A DNA stretch of 64,000 nucleotides from positions 4,774,001 through 4,838,000 of the forward strand of contig NZ_CP038438.1 in NCBI RefSeq assembly GCF_004683905.1, read 5' to 3'. A program made the position numbers and the translations under genes. The stretch comes from Pseudomonas fluorescens (lineage in GTDB: Bacteria > Pseudomonadota > Gammaproteobacteria > Pseudomonadales > Pseudomonadaceae). Below the pieces are notes generated by a model. The model did not search any database. It saw only the letters and a list, made by a program, of their open reading frames with translations, and was not told where the DNA came from. This document shows, piece by piece, positions 27,349-36,459 of this stretch; position 1 is the stretch's first letter, and each line of letters starts with the position of its first letter.

Positions 27349-27983
27349 ATGCCGCCAAACGTCTGGAAATTTTCCGCAGACTTCATGAAGACAATCCCGA
27401 GCCGAAGACCGAGCTGGCCTATTCCTCACCGTTCGAGTTGTTGATCGCGGTCATTCTTTCGGCGCAGTCAACCGACGTCGGCGTCAACAAGGCTACGGCC
27501 AAACTGTTCCCGGTGGCCAATACCCCGGCGGCGATCCACGCGCTGGGCGTCGAAGGGCTGTCCGAATACATCAAGACCATCGGCCTCTATAACAGCAAAG
27601 CGAAAAACGTGATCGAGACCTGTCGCATGCTGGTCGAGTTGCACAATGGCGAAGTCCCGCAGACGCGTGAAGAACTGGAAGCGCTGCCCGGCGTCGGTCG
27701 CAAGACGGCCAACGTGGTCCTCAATACCGCTTTTCGCCAGTTGACCATGGCGGTCGACACGCACATTTTTCGCGTGAGCAACCGCACCGGCATTGCCCCG
27801 GGTAAAAATGTGGTTGAAGTGGAAAAGAAGCTGATGAAGTTTGTGCCAAAAGACTACCTGCTGGACTCCCACCACTGGCTGATTCTGCACGGTCGCTATG
27901 TGTGCCTGGCGCGCAAGCCACGCTGTGGCAGCTGCCGCATCGAAGATTTGTGTGAGTACAAACACAAAACCTCGGACGATTGA
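27345..27983 (+). CDS. nth: Endonuclease III (DNA glycosylase/AP lyase)
   Basis: 212 residues. The helix-hairpin-helix LPGVGRKTANVVL carries the catalytic Lys, and the catalytic Asp lies in AVDTHIFRVSNR. A C-terminal [4Fe-4S] cluster loop follows the pattern CX6CX2CX5C (CLARKPRCGSCRIEDLC). It removes oxidised pyrimidines in base-excision repair. It is the last gene of the rnf run, as in other gamma-proteobacteria, with a four-base overlap with rnfE. Confidence 0.97.
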   Translation: MNAAKRLEIFRRLHEDNPEPKTELAYSSPFELLIAVILSAQSTDVGVNKATAKLFPVANTPAAIHALGVEGLSEYIKTIGLYNSKAKNVIETCRMLVELHNGEVPQTREELEALPGVGRKTANVVLNTAFRQLTMAVDTHIFRVSNRTGIAPGKNVVEVEKKLMKFVPKDYLLDSHHWLILHGRYVCLARKPRCGSCRIEDLCEYKHKTSDD

Positions 27984-28090
27984 TTGGCTATTGGAATAAT
28001 TGATTCTTCGATTGAAAAAATCTTTTTTACCCGCAGCAGGAATATCGATATAAGGGGCGCCAAAGGCAGTCTTAGCCTGGAGTTCACCTT

Positions 28091-28270
28091 ATGACTGACA
28101 GCAAAGAACAACTGGACGTAGATGAAGATTTTACCGTTGTGGATACCGACGACGCCGAACCGGTGGTCGAGGTCGCCAAGACCAATCTGAGTAAACGTCG
28201 CACCATCGATAACCTGCTTGAGGAGCGCCGACTGCAAAAGCAGTTGGCCGATTACGATTTTGATCTCTGA
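28091..28270 (+). CDS. Small acidic protein, PA3496 family
   Basis: 59 residues (MTDSKEQLDV...LADYDFDL), with an acidic first half and a basic-then-helical second half (LSKRRTIDNLLEERRLQKQL). It matches the small gene found after nth in Pseudomonas (PA3496 family, annotated as a putative envelope-integrity protein). There is no signal peptide or membrane segment. The gap from nth is about 107 bases and AT-rich, so it may have its own promoter; a terminator follows 6 bases after the stop. Confidence 0.8.
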   Translation: MTDSKEQLDVDEDFTVVDTDDAEPVVEVAKTNLSKRRTIDNLLEERRLQKQLADYDFDL

Positions 28271-28276
28271 CACTTG

Positions 28277-28302
28277 AAAGCCTCCCGAACCGGAGGCTTT
28301 TT
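28277..28302 (+). terminator. Terminator after the PA3496-type gene
   Basis: A 9-bp stem (AAAGCCTCC / GGAGGCTTT) with a 6-base loop and a trailing T-run. It ends the rnf-nth-small gene block and faces the convergent response-regulator gene. Confidence 0.88.
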
Positions 28303-28357
28303 ACTTTCTGCTGAATCCGACACTGAGCGGCCCATGCCCCATCGGTATTTCTGATCA

Positions 28358-28984
28358 TCAGACCAGTCCGTTGCGTTGTGCCAATTCAATCAGGTCCACC
28401 AGCGAGCGGGCATTGAGCTTCAATAACAGACGGGTCTTGTAAGTGCTGACCGTCTTGTTGCTGAGAAACATGCCGTCGGCGATTTCCTTGTTGGTCTTGC
28501 CACGCGCCAATTGCTGCAACACCATCATTTCCCGCCCGGAGAGGCGATCCACCATATCGGCCTCACTGGCATTACCAAGACTGGTACGCACGGTGTGCAG
28601 GGCCTGGTTTGGAAAATAGCTGTAGCCGGACAGTACCGCTTTGATCGCACTGAGCAACTCAGTCAAATCCTGTTGCTTACATACATAACCCGCAGCACCT
28701 GACTGCATGCAGCGCATTGAAAAATGACCCGGTGCCTGGGAGGTCAACACCAGTACTTTCAACGGCATGGGTGTCGAGTTCAGACGCGCAATAACTTCAA
28801 GACCGTCGAGTTTCGGTATTCCAATATCCAGAATAACGATATCCGGCATCTGTTCACGCGCAAGTTGCAAAGCATCCACACCATTATCCGTTTCTGCAAT
28901 GACTTCGTAGCCATGACGCTCCATCAGCATACGCACAGCAAGACGAATGACGGGATGATCATCCACGATCAGCACTTTATTCAT
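28358..28984 (-). CDS. NarL/FixJ (LuxR-type) response regulator
   Basis: 208 residues from the ATG at 28984 (MNKVLIVDDHPVIRL); the frame extends further upstream but without the domain. The receiver domain has Asp8/Asp9, phospho-acceptor Asp53 (VILDIGIPKLDG), Thr of LVLTSQ and Lys of YVCKQQ; a LuxR-type helix-turn-helix (LSGREMMVLQQLARGKTNKEIA...NKTVSTYKTRL) fills residues about 148-195. It resembles BvgA/RocA1-type regulators of pseudomonads. No sensor kinase gene is adjacent, so its partner must be elsewhere. It is convergent to the nth block and divergent from an AT-rich orphan gene. Confidence 0.86.
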   Translation of the reverse strand: MNKVLIVDDHPVIRLAVRMLMERHGYEVIAETDNGVDALQLAREQMPDIVILDIGIPKLDGLEVIARLNSTPMPLKVLVLTSQAPGHFSMRCMQSGAAGYVCKQQDLTELLSAIKAVLSGYSYFPNQALHTVRTSLGNASEADMVDRLSGREMMVLQQLARGKTNKEIADGMFLSNKTVSTYKTRLLLKLNARSLVDLIELAQRNGLV

Positions 28985-29489
28985 GGGCAAGTCCAGTTTC
29001 GCTGTTCGAATTTTTAGAGCACGCACAATAGCCCAGTCACTTCTGACATGGCACAAGAGAGTTTCATTGCAATCCCAGCAAAAGACATTCCCTACAGCAA
29101 ATAAAGATTATTCCTACAAAAAAACCCATACAGGCGATTTTCAAATGGGATGACGTATCTTCTGGCCTTCACATCGACGCAAAAAACATGTCGTCCTTAG
29201 AGCCACGCGAACTCTACTTTCGAGGCAGACGGCTCAGCGAGCGGCTGAAAAAACGCGATAATCCATTGACTGCACATCGCTACACAGCGCCAGCCCCGGC
29301 AGCTTATAAGTTGAAAAAAACAACGTAAAACCAATCAAAAACACTTTGATAAATCAACATCTGAAACAAGATACTTCTATCCAAGCGTTATCATTTAATA
29401 TAAAAATTATCTCGACCAGCAAGTTGCAACACCCCATACAAAACAACTCAACATACGTATTGGAAATACATAATTAATGAGCACATTCC
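28985..29489. other. 505-base AT-rich intergenic region
   Basis: This gap is clearly poorer in G+C than the surroundings and is rich in short A/T runs (for example around 29320-29480). I see no coding frame with a ribosome site, no tRNA and no strong terminator. It presumably carries the promoters of the divergent response regulator and of the orphan gene at 29490. The composition suggests acquired or fast-changing DNA. Confidence 0.5.
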
Positions 29490-30194
29490 ATGATAAAAAT
29501 CAGAAGAAAAATAACCAACCCCATGACTGTAATTGCGATATTTGCATTTATTTCCGAATCATCGGCTGCCATTTCCTTACCCTTTCTTGATAACGCCGAA
29601 AGAGAAGTCTACATCTGGTTCCTGATCAGCTTTCCGTTTTACTTGCTATTGCTATTCTTTTTAACGCTGAACTTCAACTACCGTTCGCTCTATGCGCCCT
29701 CGGACTTCGATAAGGACGACAGTTTTCTAAAAAGTTTCGAGGAGTTGAAACAGCCCGAGCTCCACTCCTGTTCGCCTCCAGCAAGAGCGTCTGTGGTAGG
29801 TGAAGTATCAGCTGCCAACGGATTGGAGTGGACGTTGTCTGTACATAGCGTTGACCTCAGGCAACTCCCTCCTTGCAGCGCTGACAAATCCTGCCCGGAG
29901 CGACCGTGGATTGAGCACAACATTCAGCTGCCTAAATCCATCGGCACATTGTGCGCCATAGACGTACGTCGGTTGAGTAGCGCACAGGCGTTCAATGCGC
30001 TGGCAGAACACTTTCCGCATCTTGGCAAACACTCAGCCAAAGCAGTGGTATTTTTGACCGACTCTGCCTGCGACGTTTTGCTCAAGCAAATTATCCCGAG
30101 CCTTATCAAACAGTCGAAAAAAAGCGGAGGCGCCAAACTTCTCGTTGCTTACAACGTGAGCACACAAAGCACCACGGTTTTGAGAGGAGCATGA
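29490..30194 (+). CDS. Hypothetical membrane-anchored protein
   Basis: 234 residues. A hydrophobic segment near residues 12-32 (possibly a signal or helix) and a strong one at about 43-63 (WFLISFPFYLLLLFFLTL) suggest a small hairpin anchor, followed by a ~170-residue soluble domain with five Cys. The soluble part has no motif I recognise. The first 80 codons are AT-rich and unlike neighbouring genes, while the latter half is nearer local composition. There is no good ribosome site before the ATG, so the exact start is unsure. It is next to an orphan response regulator, with which it may share control. Confidence 0.55.
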   Translation: MIKIRRKITNPMTVIAIFAFISESSAAISLPFLDNAEREVYIWFLISFPFYLLLLFFLTLNFNYRSLYAPSDFDKDDSFLKSFEELKQPELHSCSPPARASVVGEVSAANGLEWTLSVHSVDLRQLPPCSADKSCPERPWIEHNIQLPKSIGTLCAIDVRRLSSAQAFNALAEHFPHLGKHSAKAVVFLTDSACDVLLKQIIPSLIKQSKKSGGAKLLVAYNVSTQSTTVLRGA

Positions 30195-30290
30195 GCGCAG
30201 AGTAGATGCCTGAAGTGGACATTCAAGAAAATGCTGGAGTTGGCGGCAATGACCAAAGCTCTGGATTAACGTCAGACAAACACAGAAAAG

Positions 30291-30329
30291 AAAATGGCGG
30301 CATTGTCATTGAGACAAGCCGCCATTTTT
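30291..30329 (-). terminator. argG terminator
   Basis: A long stem (AAAATGGCGGC / GCCGCCATTTT) extended by an inner TTGTC/GACAA pairing, flanked by T-runs on both strands. It lies 16 bases beyond the argG stop on the minus strand. Confidence 0.9.
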
Positions 30330-30344
30330 ACAGCCCTGCAAGGC

Positions 30345-31562
30345 TTAGAACAGCTTGCGGCCTTTGTTGGCAGCAATGCGCATGCGCAGCGCGTTGAGCT
30401 TGATGAAGCCCGCCGCGTCGGCCTGGTTGTAGGCGCCGCCGTCTTCTTCGAAGGTCGCGATATTGGCGTCGAACAGCGAATCGTCGGACTTGCGGCCAGT
30501 AACGATCACGTTGCCCTTGTACAGTTTCAGGCGAACCACACCGTTCACGTTGACCTGCGAAGCATCGATCATCTGTTGCAGCATCAGACGCTCCGGGCTC
30601 CACCAGTAACCGGTGTAGATCAGGCTGGCGTATTTCGGCATCAGCTCGTCTTTGAGGTGAGCGACTTCGCGATCCAGAGTGATCGATTCAATGGCGCGGT
30701 GCGCGCGCAGCATGATCGTGCCGCCCGGGGTTTCGTAGCAGCCACGGGACTTCATGCCCACGTAACGGTTTTCAACGATGTCGAGACGACCGATACCGTG
30801 AGCGCCACCGATCTTGTTCAGCGTTGCCAGTACGGTGGCCGGAGTCATTTCGACGCCGTCCAGCGCGACGATGTCGCCGTTGCGGTAGGTCAGTTCCAGG
30901 TATTGCGGGGTGTCGGGAGCCTTCTCCGGGGAGACGGTCCAGCGCCACATGTCTTCTTCGTGCTCGGTCCAGGTGTCTTCCAGCACGCCGCCTTCATAGG
31001 AGATGTGCAGCAGGTTGGCGTCCATCGAGTAAGGGGACTTCTTCTTGCCATGACGCTCGATCGGGATCGCGTGCTTCTCGGCGTAGTCCATCAGCTTCTC
31101 GCGCGACAGCAGGTCCCACTCGCGCCAAGGGGCAATCACTTTCACGCCAGGCTTGAGTGCGTAGGCACCCAGTTCGAAACGCACCTGGTCGTTGCCCTTG
31201 CCGGTGGCACCATGGGAAATGGCGTCGGCGCCGGTTTCGTTGGCGATTTCGATCAGGCGTTTGGCGATCAGCGGACGTGCGATGGAAGTACCCAGCAGGT
31301 ACTCGCCTTCGTAAACGGTGTTGGCGCGGAACATCGGGAACACGAAATCACGCACGAATTCTTCGCGCAGGTCGTCGATGTAGATTTCTTTGACGCCCAT
31401 GGCCTGAGCCTTGGCGCGAGCCGGCTCGACCTCTTCGCCCTGACCCAGGTCAGCGGTGAAGGTCACCACTTCACAGTTATAAGTATCCTGCAGCCACTTG
31501 AGGATCACCGAAGTGTCCAGGCCGCCGGAATACGCCAGAACGACCTTGTTTACGTCCGCCAT
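30345..31562 (-). CDS. argG: Argininosuccinate synthase
   Basis: 405 residues, family length. The ATP-pyrophosphatase loop AYSGGLDTSVILKWL is near the N-terminus, and the citrulline/aspartate-binding segments (GATGKGNDQVRFELG, SMDANLLHISYEGG) are intact. It joins citrulline and aspartate with ATP to form argininosuccinate in arginine synthesis. It is transcribed alone on the minus strand, with argF about 8 kb away in this window. Confidence 0.98.
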   Translation of the reverse strand: MADVNKVVLAYSGGLDTSVILKWLQDTYNCEVVTFTADLGQGEEVEPARAKAQAMGVKEIYIDDLREEFVRDFVFPMFRANTVYEGEYLLGTSIARPLIAKRLIEIANETGADAISHGATGKGNDQVRFELGAYALKPGVKVIAPWREWDLLSREKLMDYAEKHAIPIERHGKKKSPYSMDANLLHISYEGGVLEDTWTEHEEDMWRWTVSPEKAPDTPQYLELTYRNGDIVALDGVEMTPATVLATLNKIGGAHGIGRLDIVENRYVGMKSRGCYETPGGTIMLRAHRAIESITLDREVAHLKDELMPKYASLIYTGYWWSPERLMLQQMIDASQVNVNGVVRLKLYKGNVIVTGRKSDDSLFDANIATFEEDGGAYNQADAAGFIKLNALRMRIAANKGRKLF

Positions 31563-31691
31563 GCCATCACTCCACGGGGTTCTACGGAAAGCCGAGGAGT
31601 CTACCGCTCAAATCCGATAATTTACAGAGGCGCGACAGCTTAAGACGACAAAGCGACAGAATCTGTCGACAGCGCGACGATGACCGGCGGG

Positions 31692-32600
31692 TCAGGAAGT
31701 CGCCGCAGCGTTGGCAGGTGTGCTGGCTTGCGGTGCTGGCGCGGTAGTCGGCGCCACTCGTGCAAGCTTCACGCTGACCCGGCGATTCTTCGCCCGGTTG
31801 GCCGCATTGTTGTTCGGCACCAGCGGGTATTGCTCGCCGTGGAAACGCACGGTGATCTGCGATTCGGCGATGCCGTTGGCCTTGAAAAAGTCGACCACCG
31901 CCAGCGCGCGACGACGCGACAGCTCACGGTTGGTCAGACGGTTGCCGCTGTTGTCGGAATAGCCATCCAGTTCGATGTGATTGACCGTCGGATCGGCCTT
32001 CATGAACTCGAGCATCACCTGCAGCCTGGCTTTGGCGGCGGCATCCAGATCGGTGCCTTCGCCGGGGAAGCCGATCTGCGATTGCTTCACCTGATCGAAA
32101 TTCTGCGGCAGCAACTTCGCCACACACGTCTGGTAATCATTGAACGCTTTGCTGAACTTCACCGGCAGCAGACGCACTTCCGAAACCCGGCCATCGCCGG
32201 ACGCACGGCGCACCACCGGGCTGCGACCGTCGAGTAAACCACTGATCAGCCCGCCGGCCTGGGATTGCGAACTGTTGAACAGCACGTTGCCGGTGCCGAT
32301 CCTGACGCTGCCCAGGTTGATGTCGTTGCGCCCCGGCTGCCATGGCGCCGCCGCCGCAAGCAACGTCGCCGAACCGCCGCCGAGCATGGCGTTGTAGGCA
32401 TTGAGGCGGAATATCGCTTGTTCGCCGGCCTTACGCACGAACTGGCCCGAGCCGAAATCGGTGATCGGCTGGGTCAGGCGGCACTCGAACTTGTCGCCCT
32501 CGACCGTCCACTCAATGTTCTCCAGACGCGTCTGGTAGGTCAGCGCCATCGCGGGGAGGCTGGCAAACACACTGAGCAAGGCTAAATATCGCTGGCGCAC
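31692..32600 (-). CDS. motY: Flagellar motor protein MotY (OmpA-like)
   Basis: 302 residues from a GTG at 32600 (read as Met, then RQRYLALL), chosen because GGAG lies 7 bases upstream and it gives a clean signal peptide ending in AMA. The N-terminal domain (residues 25-150) is MotY-specific. The C-terminal OmpA/MotB peptidoglycan-binding domain has IELDGYSDNSG, NRELSRRRALAVVDFF and NRRVSVKL. MotY forms part of the T-ring that holds stators in polar flagella of pseudomonads and vibrios. Its location between argG and pyrC, away from flagellar clusters, is the same as in P. aeruginosa. Confidence 0.9.
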   Translation of the reverse strand: MRQRYLALLSVFASLPAMALTYQTRLENIEWTVEGDKFECRLTQPITDFGSGQFVRKAGEQAIFRLNAYNAMLGGGSATLLAAAAPWQPGRNDINLGSVRIGTGNVLFNSSQSQAGGLISGLLDGRSPVVRRASGDGRVSEVRLLPVKFSKAFNDYQTCVAKLLPQNFDQVKQSQIGFPGEGTDLDAAAKARLQVMLEFMKADPTVNHIELDGYSDNSGNRLTNRELSRRRALAVVDFFKANGIAESQITVRFHGEQYPLVPNNNAANRAKNRRVSVKLARVAPTTAPAPQASTPANAAATS

Positions 32601-32760
32601 GGGAGGCTCCATTGGCTTCTGTAACACAAAGACCGATTCACACTATGTTTACGGCATACCTACGGGATATCGGAAGGTTCCTGCAAAACTTGATAGCGGG
32701 TGCCTGCAAGAGTCTTTTCCGGTAGCATTCCCCTCAGTTTGACCCGCCTGGAATCCCCTC

Positions 32761-33807
32761 ATGTCCGACCGCCTGACCCTGCTGCGTCCCGACGACTGGC
32801 ACATTCATCTTCGCGATGGTGCCGTGTTGACCAATACCGTTGCCGATGTTGCGCGCACCTTTGGCCGCGCCATCATCATGCCCAACCTGGTACCACCGGT
32901 GCGCAACGCCGCTGAAGCCGACGGCTATCGCCAGCGGATTCTCGCTGCCCGACCGGCCGGCAGTCGCTTCGAACCGCTGATGGTGCTGTACCTCACCGAC
33001 CGCACCCAGCCCGAAGAAATTCGTGAGGCCAAGGCCAGCGGTTTCGTGCACGCCGCCAAACTGTACCCGGCCGGCGCCACCACCAACTCCGATTCCGGGG
33101 TGACCAGCATCGACAAGATCTTCCCGGCGCTGGAAGCCATGGCTGAAGTCGGCATGCCGCTGCTGATCCACGGCGAGGTCACCCGTGGCGATGTCGACGT
33201 CTTCGACCGCGAAAAGATCTTCATCGATGAGCACATGCGCCGTGTGGTCGAGCGTTTCCCGACGCTCAAAGTGGTGTTCGAACACATCACCACCGGCGAC
33301 GCGGTGCAGTTCGTCAACGAGGCTTCGGCCAACGTCGGCGCCACCATCACCGCGCATCACCTGCTGTACAACCGCAACCACATGCTGGTGGGCGGGATCC
33401 GGCCGCACTTCTATTGCCTGCCGATCCTCAAGCGCAATACCCATCAGGAAGCCCTGCTCGACGCCGCCACCAGCGGCAGCGCGAAGTTCTTCCTCGGCAC
33501 CGACTCGGCGCCGCACGCCCAGCATGCCAAGGAAGCCGCCTGCGGCTGCGCCGGCTGCTACACCGCGTACGCCGCCATCGAGCTGTATGCCGAAGCCTTC
33601 GAACAGCGCAACGCGCTGGACAAGCTCGAGGCGTTTGCCAGCCTCAACGGCCCGCGCTTCTACGGTCTGCCGGCCAACACCGATCGCATCACCCTGGTTC
33701 GCGAAGAATGGACCGCCCCGACCAGCCTGCCATTCGGCGAGCTGAACGTTATCCCGCTGCGCGCCGGTGAAAAACTGCGCTGGCGCCTGCTGGAGGAACA
33801 CGCGTGA
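32761..33807 (+). CDS. pyrC: Dihydroorotase (class II, E. coli type)
   Basis: 348 residues. The metal motif WHIHLRDG at residues 14-21 is near the start, the carboxylated Lys sits in AAKLYPAGATT, and metal ligands follow in IHGEVT, FEHITT and the Asp of LGTDSAPH. It closes carbamoyl aspartate to dihydroorotate in pyrimidine synthesis. It ends in a four-base overlap with rnt. Confidence 0.98.
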   Translation: MSDRLTLLRPDDWHIHLRDGAVLTNTVADVARTFGRAIIMPNLVPPVRNAAEADGYRQRILAARPAGSRFEPLMVLYLTDRTQPEEIREAKASGFVHAAKLYPAGATTNSDSGVTSIDKIFPALEAMAEVGMPLLIHGEVTRGDVDVFDREKIFIDEHMRRVVERFPTLKVVFEHITTGDAVQFVNEASANVGATITAHHLLYNRNHMLVGGIRPHFYCLPILKRNTHQEALLDAATSGSAKFFLGTDSAPHAQHAKEAACGCAGCYTAYAAIELYAEAFEQRNALDKLEAFASLNGPRFYGLPANTDRITLVREEWTAPTSLPFGELNVIPLRAGEKLRWRLLEEHA

Positions 33808-34481
33808 GTGAAGACCATTTCGACGACGAACTGGACGGTCAAGGTGGCGGCGGCGGTTCCCGTCATCCAATGGCAGCGCGTTTTCGCGGTTACCTGCCGG
33901 TTGTCGTCGACGTAGAGACAGGTGGCTTCAATTCGGCCACCGACGCTCTGCTGGAGATTGCCGCGACCACCATCACCATGGATGAAAAGGGTTTCGTTTA
34001 CCCGGACCACACCTACTTCTTCCGCGTTGAGCCGTTCGAAGGCGCCAACATCGAAGCGGCGGCGCTGGAGTTCACCGGGATCAAGCTCGATCACCCGCTG
34101 CGCATGGCCGTCAGCGAAGAAACCGCGCTGACCGACATCTTCCGCGGCGTGCGCAAGGCGCTGAAGGCCAACGGCTGCAAGCGCGCGATTTTGGTCGGCC
34201 ACAACAGCAGCTTCGACCTCGGCTTCCTGAATGCTGCGGTTGCGCGTCTGGACATGAAGCGCAATCCGTTCCACCCGTTCTCCAGCTTCGACACCGCGAC
34301 GCTGGCCGGTCTGGCTTACGGTCAAACCGTCCTGGCCAAAGCCTGTCAGGCAGCGGACATCGACTTCGACGGCCGTGAAGCGCATTCGGCGCGTTACGAC
34401 ACCGAGAAGACTGCCGAGCTGTTCTGCGGCATCGTCAACCGCTGGAAACAGATGGGCGGCTGGGAAGACTTCGACGACTGA
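33804..34481 (+). CDS. rnt: Ribonuclease T
   Basis: 225 residues from a GTG start at 33804 that overlaps the pyrC stop (GTGA). It is a DEDDh exonuclease: Asp/Glu in VVDVETGG, Asp in GHNSSFDLGFL, and His/Asp in HSARYDTEKTAELF. It trims the 3' ends of tRNA (CCA turnover) and other stable RNAs. The N-terminal ~20 residues (SEDHFDDELDGQGGGGGS) are acidic and Gly-rich and probably disordered. Confidence 0.97.
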   Translation: MSEDHFDDELDGQGGGGGSRHPMAARFRGYLPVVVDVETGGFNSATDALLEIAATTITMDEKGFVYPDHTYFFRVEPFEGANIEAAALEFTGIKLDHPLRMAVSEETALTDIFRGVRKALKANGCKRAILVGHNSSFDLGFLNAAVARLDMKRNPFHPFSSFDTATLAGLAYGQTVLAKACQAADIDFDGREAHSARYDTEKTAELFCGIVNRWKQMGGWEDFDD

Positions 34482-34506
34482 TCCTCGTCGGGTATTTCCC
34501 GCGCAT

Positions 34507-34537
34507 AAAAAAACCGGCCACATGGGCCGGTTTTTTT
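34507..34537. terminator. Bidirectional terminator between rnt and the peroxiredoxin gene
   Basis: A 13-bp stem (AAAAAAACCGGCC / GGCCGGTTTTTTT) with a 5-base loop and T-runs in both directions sits between two convergent genes. Confidence 0.95.
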
Positions 34538-34555
34538 GTACCGCGACGTTGCGCC

Positions 34556-35158
34556 TTACAGGGCAGCAGCGTTCTCGGTCAGGTAAGCCGCAACGCCTTC
34601 TGGCGAAGCGTTCATGCCTTTGTCGCCTTTTTTCCAGTTGGCAGGGCAGACTTCGCCGTGCTCTTCGTGGAATTGCAGCGCGTCGACCAGACGGATCAGC
34701 TCTTCCATGTTACGGCCCAGCGGCAGGTCGTTGATGATCTGCGAGCGAACAACACCCTTGTCGTCGATCAGGAACGCGCCACGGAAAGCCACGCCGCCTT
34801 CGGACTCAACGTCGTAGGCCTTGGCGATTTCGTGCTTCATGTCGGCAGCCATGGTGTATTTCACCTGGCCGATGCCGCCGTTGTTGACCGGAGTGTTGCG
34901 CCAGGCGTTGTGGGTGAAGTGCGAGTCGATCGACACGGCAACCACTTCCACGTTGCGCGCCTTGAAGTCGGCCATGCGGTTGTCCAGAGCGATCAGCTCG
35001 GACGGGCAGACGAAGGTGAAGTCCAGTGGGTAGAAGAACACCAGGCCGTATTTGCCTTTGATGGCCGAGGACAGGGTGAAGCTGTCAACGATCTCGCCAT
35101 TGCCGAGTACGGCCGGGACGGTGAAGTCTGGGGCTTGTTTGCCTACGAGTACGCTCAT
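34556..35158 (-). CDS. Peroxiredoxin (2-Cys, AhpC/Prx1 type)
   Basis: 200 residues from the ATG at 35158, with CAGGAGATATCC upstream; the longer frame is not supported. Peroxidatic Cys in YPLDFTFVCPSE and resolving Cys in EVCPANW mark a typical 2-Cys enzyme. It reduces peroxides using a thioredoxin-type donor. It is adjacent to bfd/bfr and grxD, so this is an iron and oxidant-defence neighbourhood, as in P. aeruginosa (PA3529). Confidence 0.93.
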   Translation of the reverse strand: MSVLVGKQAPDFTVPAVLGNGEIVDSFTLSSAIKGKYGLVFFYPLDFTFVCPSELIALDNRMADFKARNVEVVAVSIDSHFTHNAWRNTPVNNGGIGQVKYTMAADMKHEIAKAYDVESEGGVAFRGAFLIDDKGVVRSQIINDLPLGRNMEELIRLVDALQFHEEHGEVCPANWKKGDKGMNASPEGVAAYLTENAAAL

Positions 35159-35407
35159 GGATATCTCCTGGTGAATAACTTGAAGTTCAGGGCCCGGGCC
35201 AGCCTGCCACCTTGAGGCGACAGCCCTGTGACACGAACCCTCTTCGCAAGGGCCGACCATCATACACTGCGTTTTTCGCCTGTCCTTAACGGTTTTTTGC
35301 CCAAGGCGGATAACGGACCAGCATTTTCGGGGCCAGGCAATTCGCCATTAATCACCGTTCGTCAGTGACCGGCCTTTCGATCGAAAACCATTCAGAAAGC
35401 ACTTTGA

Positions 35408-35426
35408 CAATCATTCTCGTTAACAT
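35408..35426. promoter_or_regulatory. Candidate Fur box upstream of bfd
   Basis: CAATCATTCTCGTTAACAT has the ATCATTCTC core common in Pseudomonas Fur sites; the reverse complement contains GAGAATGATT. It lies about 46 bases before the bfd start codon. It would make bfd iron-repressed, which fits its role in releasing iron from bacterioferritin. Confidence 0.6.
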
Positions 35427-35471
35427 TAAGATCCATCGCAATTGAGTCACAACCAGCGACGGTTCTCACTT

Positions 35472-35690
35472 ATGTATGTTTGTCTCTGCACTGGCGTCAC
35501 CGACGGACAAATCCGCGAAGCGATCTATGAAGGTTGCTGCAGCTACAAAGAAGTCCGCCAAGCCACCGGCGTCGCCAGCCAATGCGGCAAATGTGCGTGC
35601 CTTGCCAAGGAAGTGGTTCGCGAAACCCTGACCAAGCTGCAAACCGCTCAGGCTGCGATCCCCTACCCTGTAGAATTTACGGCGGCATAA
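35472..35690 (+). CDS. bfd: Bacterioferritin-associated ferredoxin
   Basis: 72 residues from the ATG at 35472. The [2Fe-2S] ligands are Cys4 and Cys6 (YVCLC) and the CGKC pair (about Cys38 and Cys41). Bfd delivers electrons to bacterioferritin haem to reduce and free stored ferric iron. A Fur-like site upstream and a terminator downstream suggest a single-gene iron-controlled unit beside its partner bfr. Confidence 0.96.
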   Translation: MYVCLCTGVTDGQIREAIYEGCCSYKEVRQATGVASQCGKCACLAKEVVRETLTKLQTAQAAIPYPVEFTAA

Positions 35691-35704
35691 TTACCCCCCA
35701 TTTC

Positions 35705-35732
35705 AAAAAACCGGGCATATGTCCGGTTTTTT
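35705..35732 (+). terminator. bfd terminator
   Basis: A 10-bp stem (AAAAAACCGG / CCGGTTTTTT) with an 8-base loop, 15 bases after the bfd stop. Confidence 0.88.
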
Positions 35733-35890
35733 ATGCCCGCAAATCAAGCGCTTAGGCGTTAGACGCGGAACACAAACATTCTTATTCAGATTTAATTTCA
35801 TTTATTATTCAATAACTTAGGTTTGACACTTATAAGTACCAAGCTCAAACTCCGCCTTATATACAGCTAATACAGGGCAGGACTCCCATC

Positions 35891-36364
35891 ATGAAAGGCG
35901 ACATTACAGTCATCCAGCATCTCAACAAGATCCTTGCCAATGAACTGGTCGCGATCAATCAGTACTTCCTGCATGCACGCATGTATGAAGATTGGGGCCT
36001 GAACAAGCTGGGCAAGCACGAGTACCACGAATCCATCGACGAGATGAAACACGCGGACAAGCTGATCAAGCGCATTCTGTTCCTCGAAGGCCTGCCGAAC
36101 GTGCAGGATCTGGGCAAGCTGCACATCGGCGAGCACACCCAGGAGATGCTGGAATGTGACCTGCGTATCGAGAAGACCGGCCACGCCGATCTGAAAGCCG
36201 CCATCGCCCATTGCGAATCGGTTGGCGACTTTGGCAGCCGTGAACTGCTCGAAGACATTCTCGAATCCGAAGAAGAGCATATCGACTGGCTGGAAACCCA
36301 ACTGGGCCTGATCGATAAAGTCGGTCTTGAGAACTATCTGCAATCGCAGATGGGCGAAGAGTAA
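35891..36364 (+). CDS. bfrB: Bacterioferritin (BfrB type)
   Basis: 157 residues. All ferroxidase ligands are in register: Glu18, Glu51, His54, Glu94, Glu127 and His130. Met52 is the haem ligand between subunits. The 24-mer stores iron, and Bfd from the neighbouring gene mediates release. The 158 bases upstream are AT-rich and hold no Fur-type site that I can see, so it is likely separately controlled from bfd. CAGGACTCCC serves as ribosome site. Confidence 0.97.
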   Translation: MKGDITVIQHLNKILANELVAINQYFLHARMYEDWGLNKLGKHEYHESIDEMKHADKLIKRILFLEGLPNVQDLGKLHIGEHTQEMLECDLRIEKTGHADLKAAIAHCESVGDFGSRELLEDILESEEEHIDWLETQLGLIDKVGLENYLQSQMGEE

Positions 36365-36391
36365 ATAAGCGCCCGCTGAATTCGCGACACT

Positions 36392-36428
36392 AAAAAGCCC
36401 CGCCCTCTTTCGAGATGCGGGGCTTTTT
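36392..36428. terminator. Terminator between bfrB and grxD
   Basis: A 12-bp stem (AAAAAGCCCCGC / GCGGGGCTTTTT) with T-runs in both directions, in the convergent gap. Confidence 0.92.
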
Positions 36429-36459
36429 ATTGGCAAATCCCGGATCAGATGCAGATCCC

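Noticed and set aside
35823..35850. TTGACA element before bfrB as a sigma-70 promoter
   Set aside because: No acceptable -10 hexamer lies 16-18 bases downstream.
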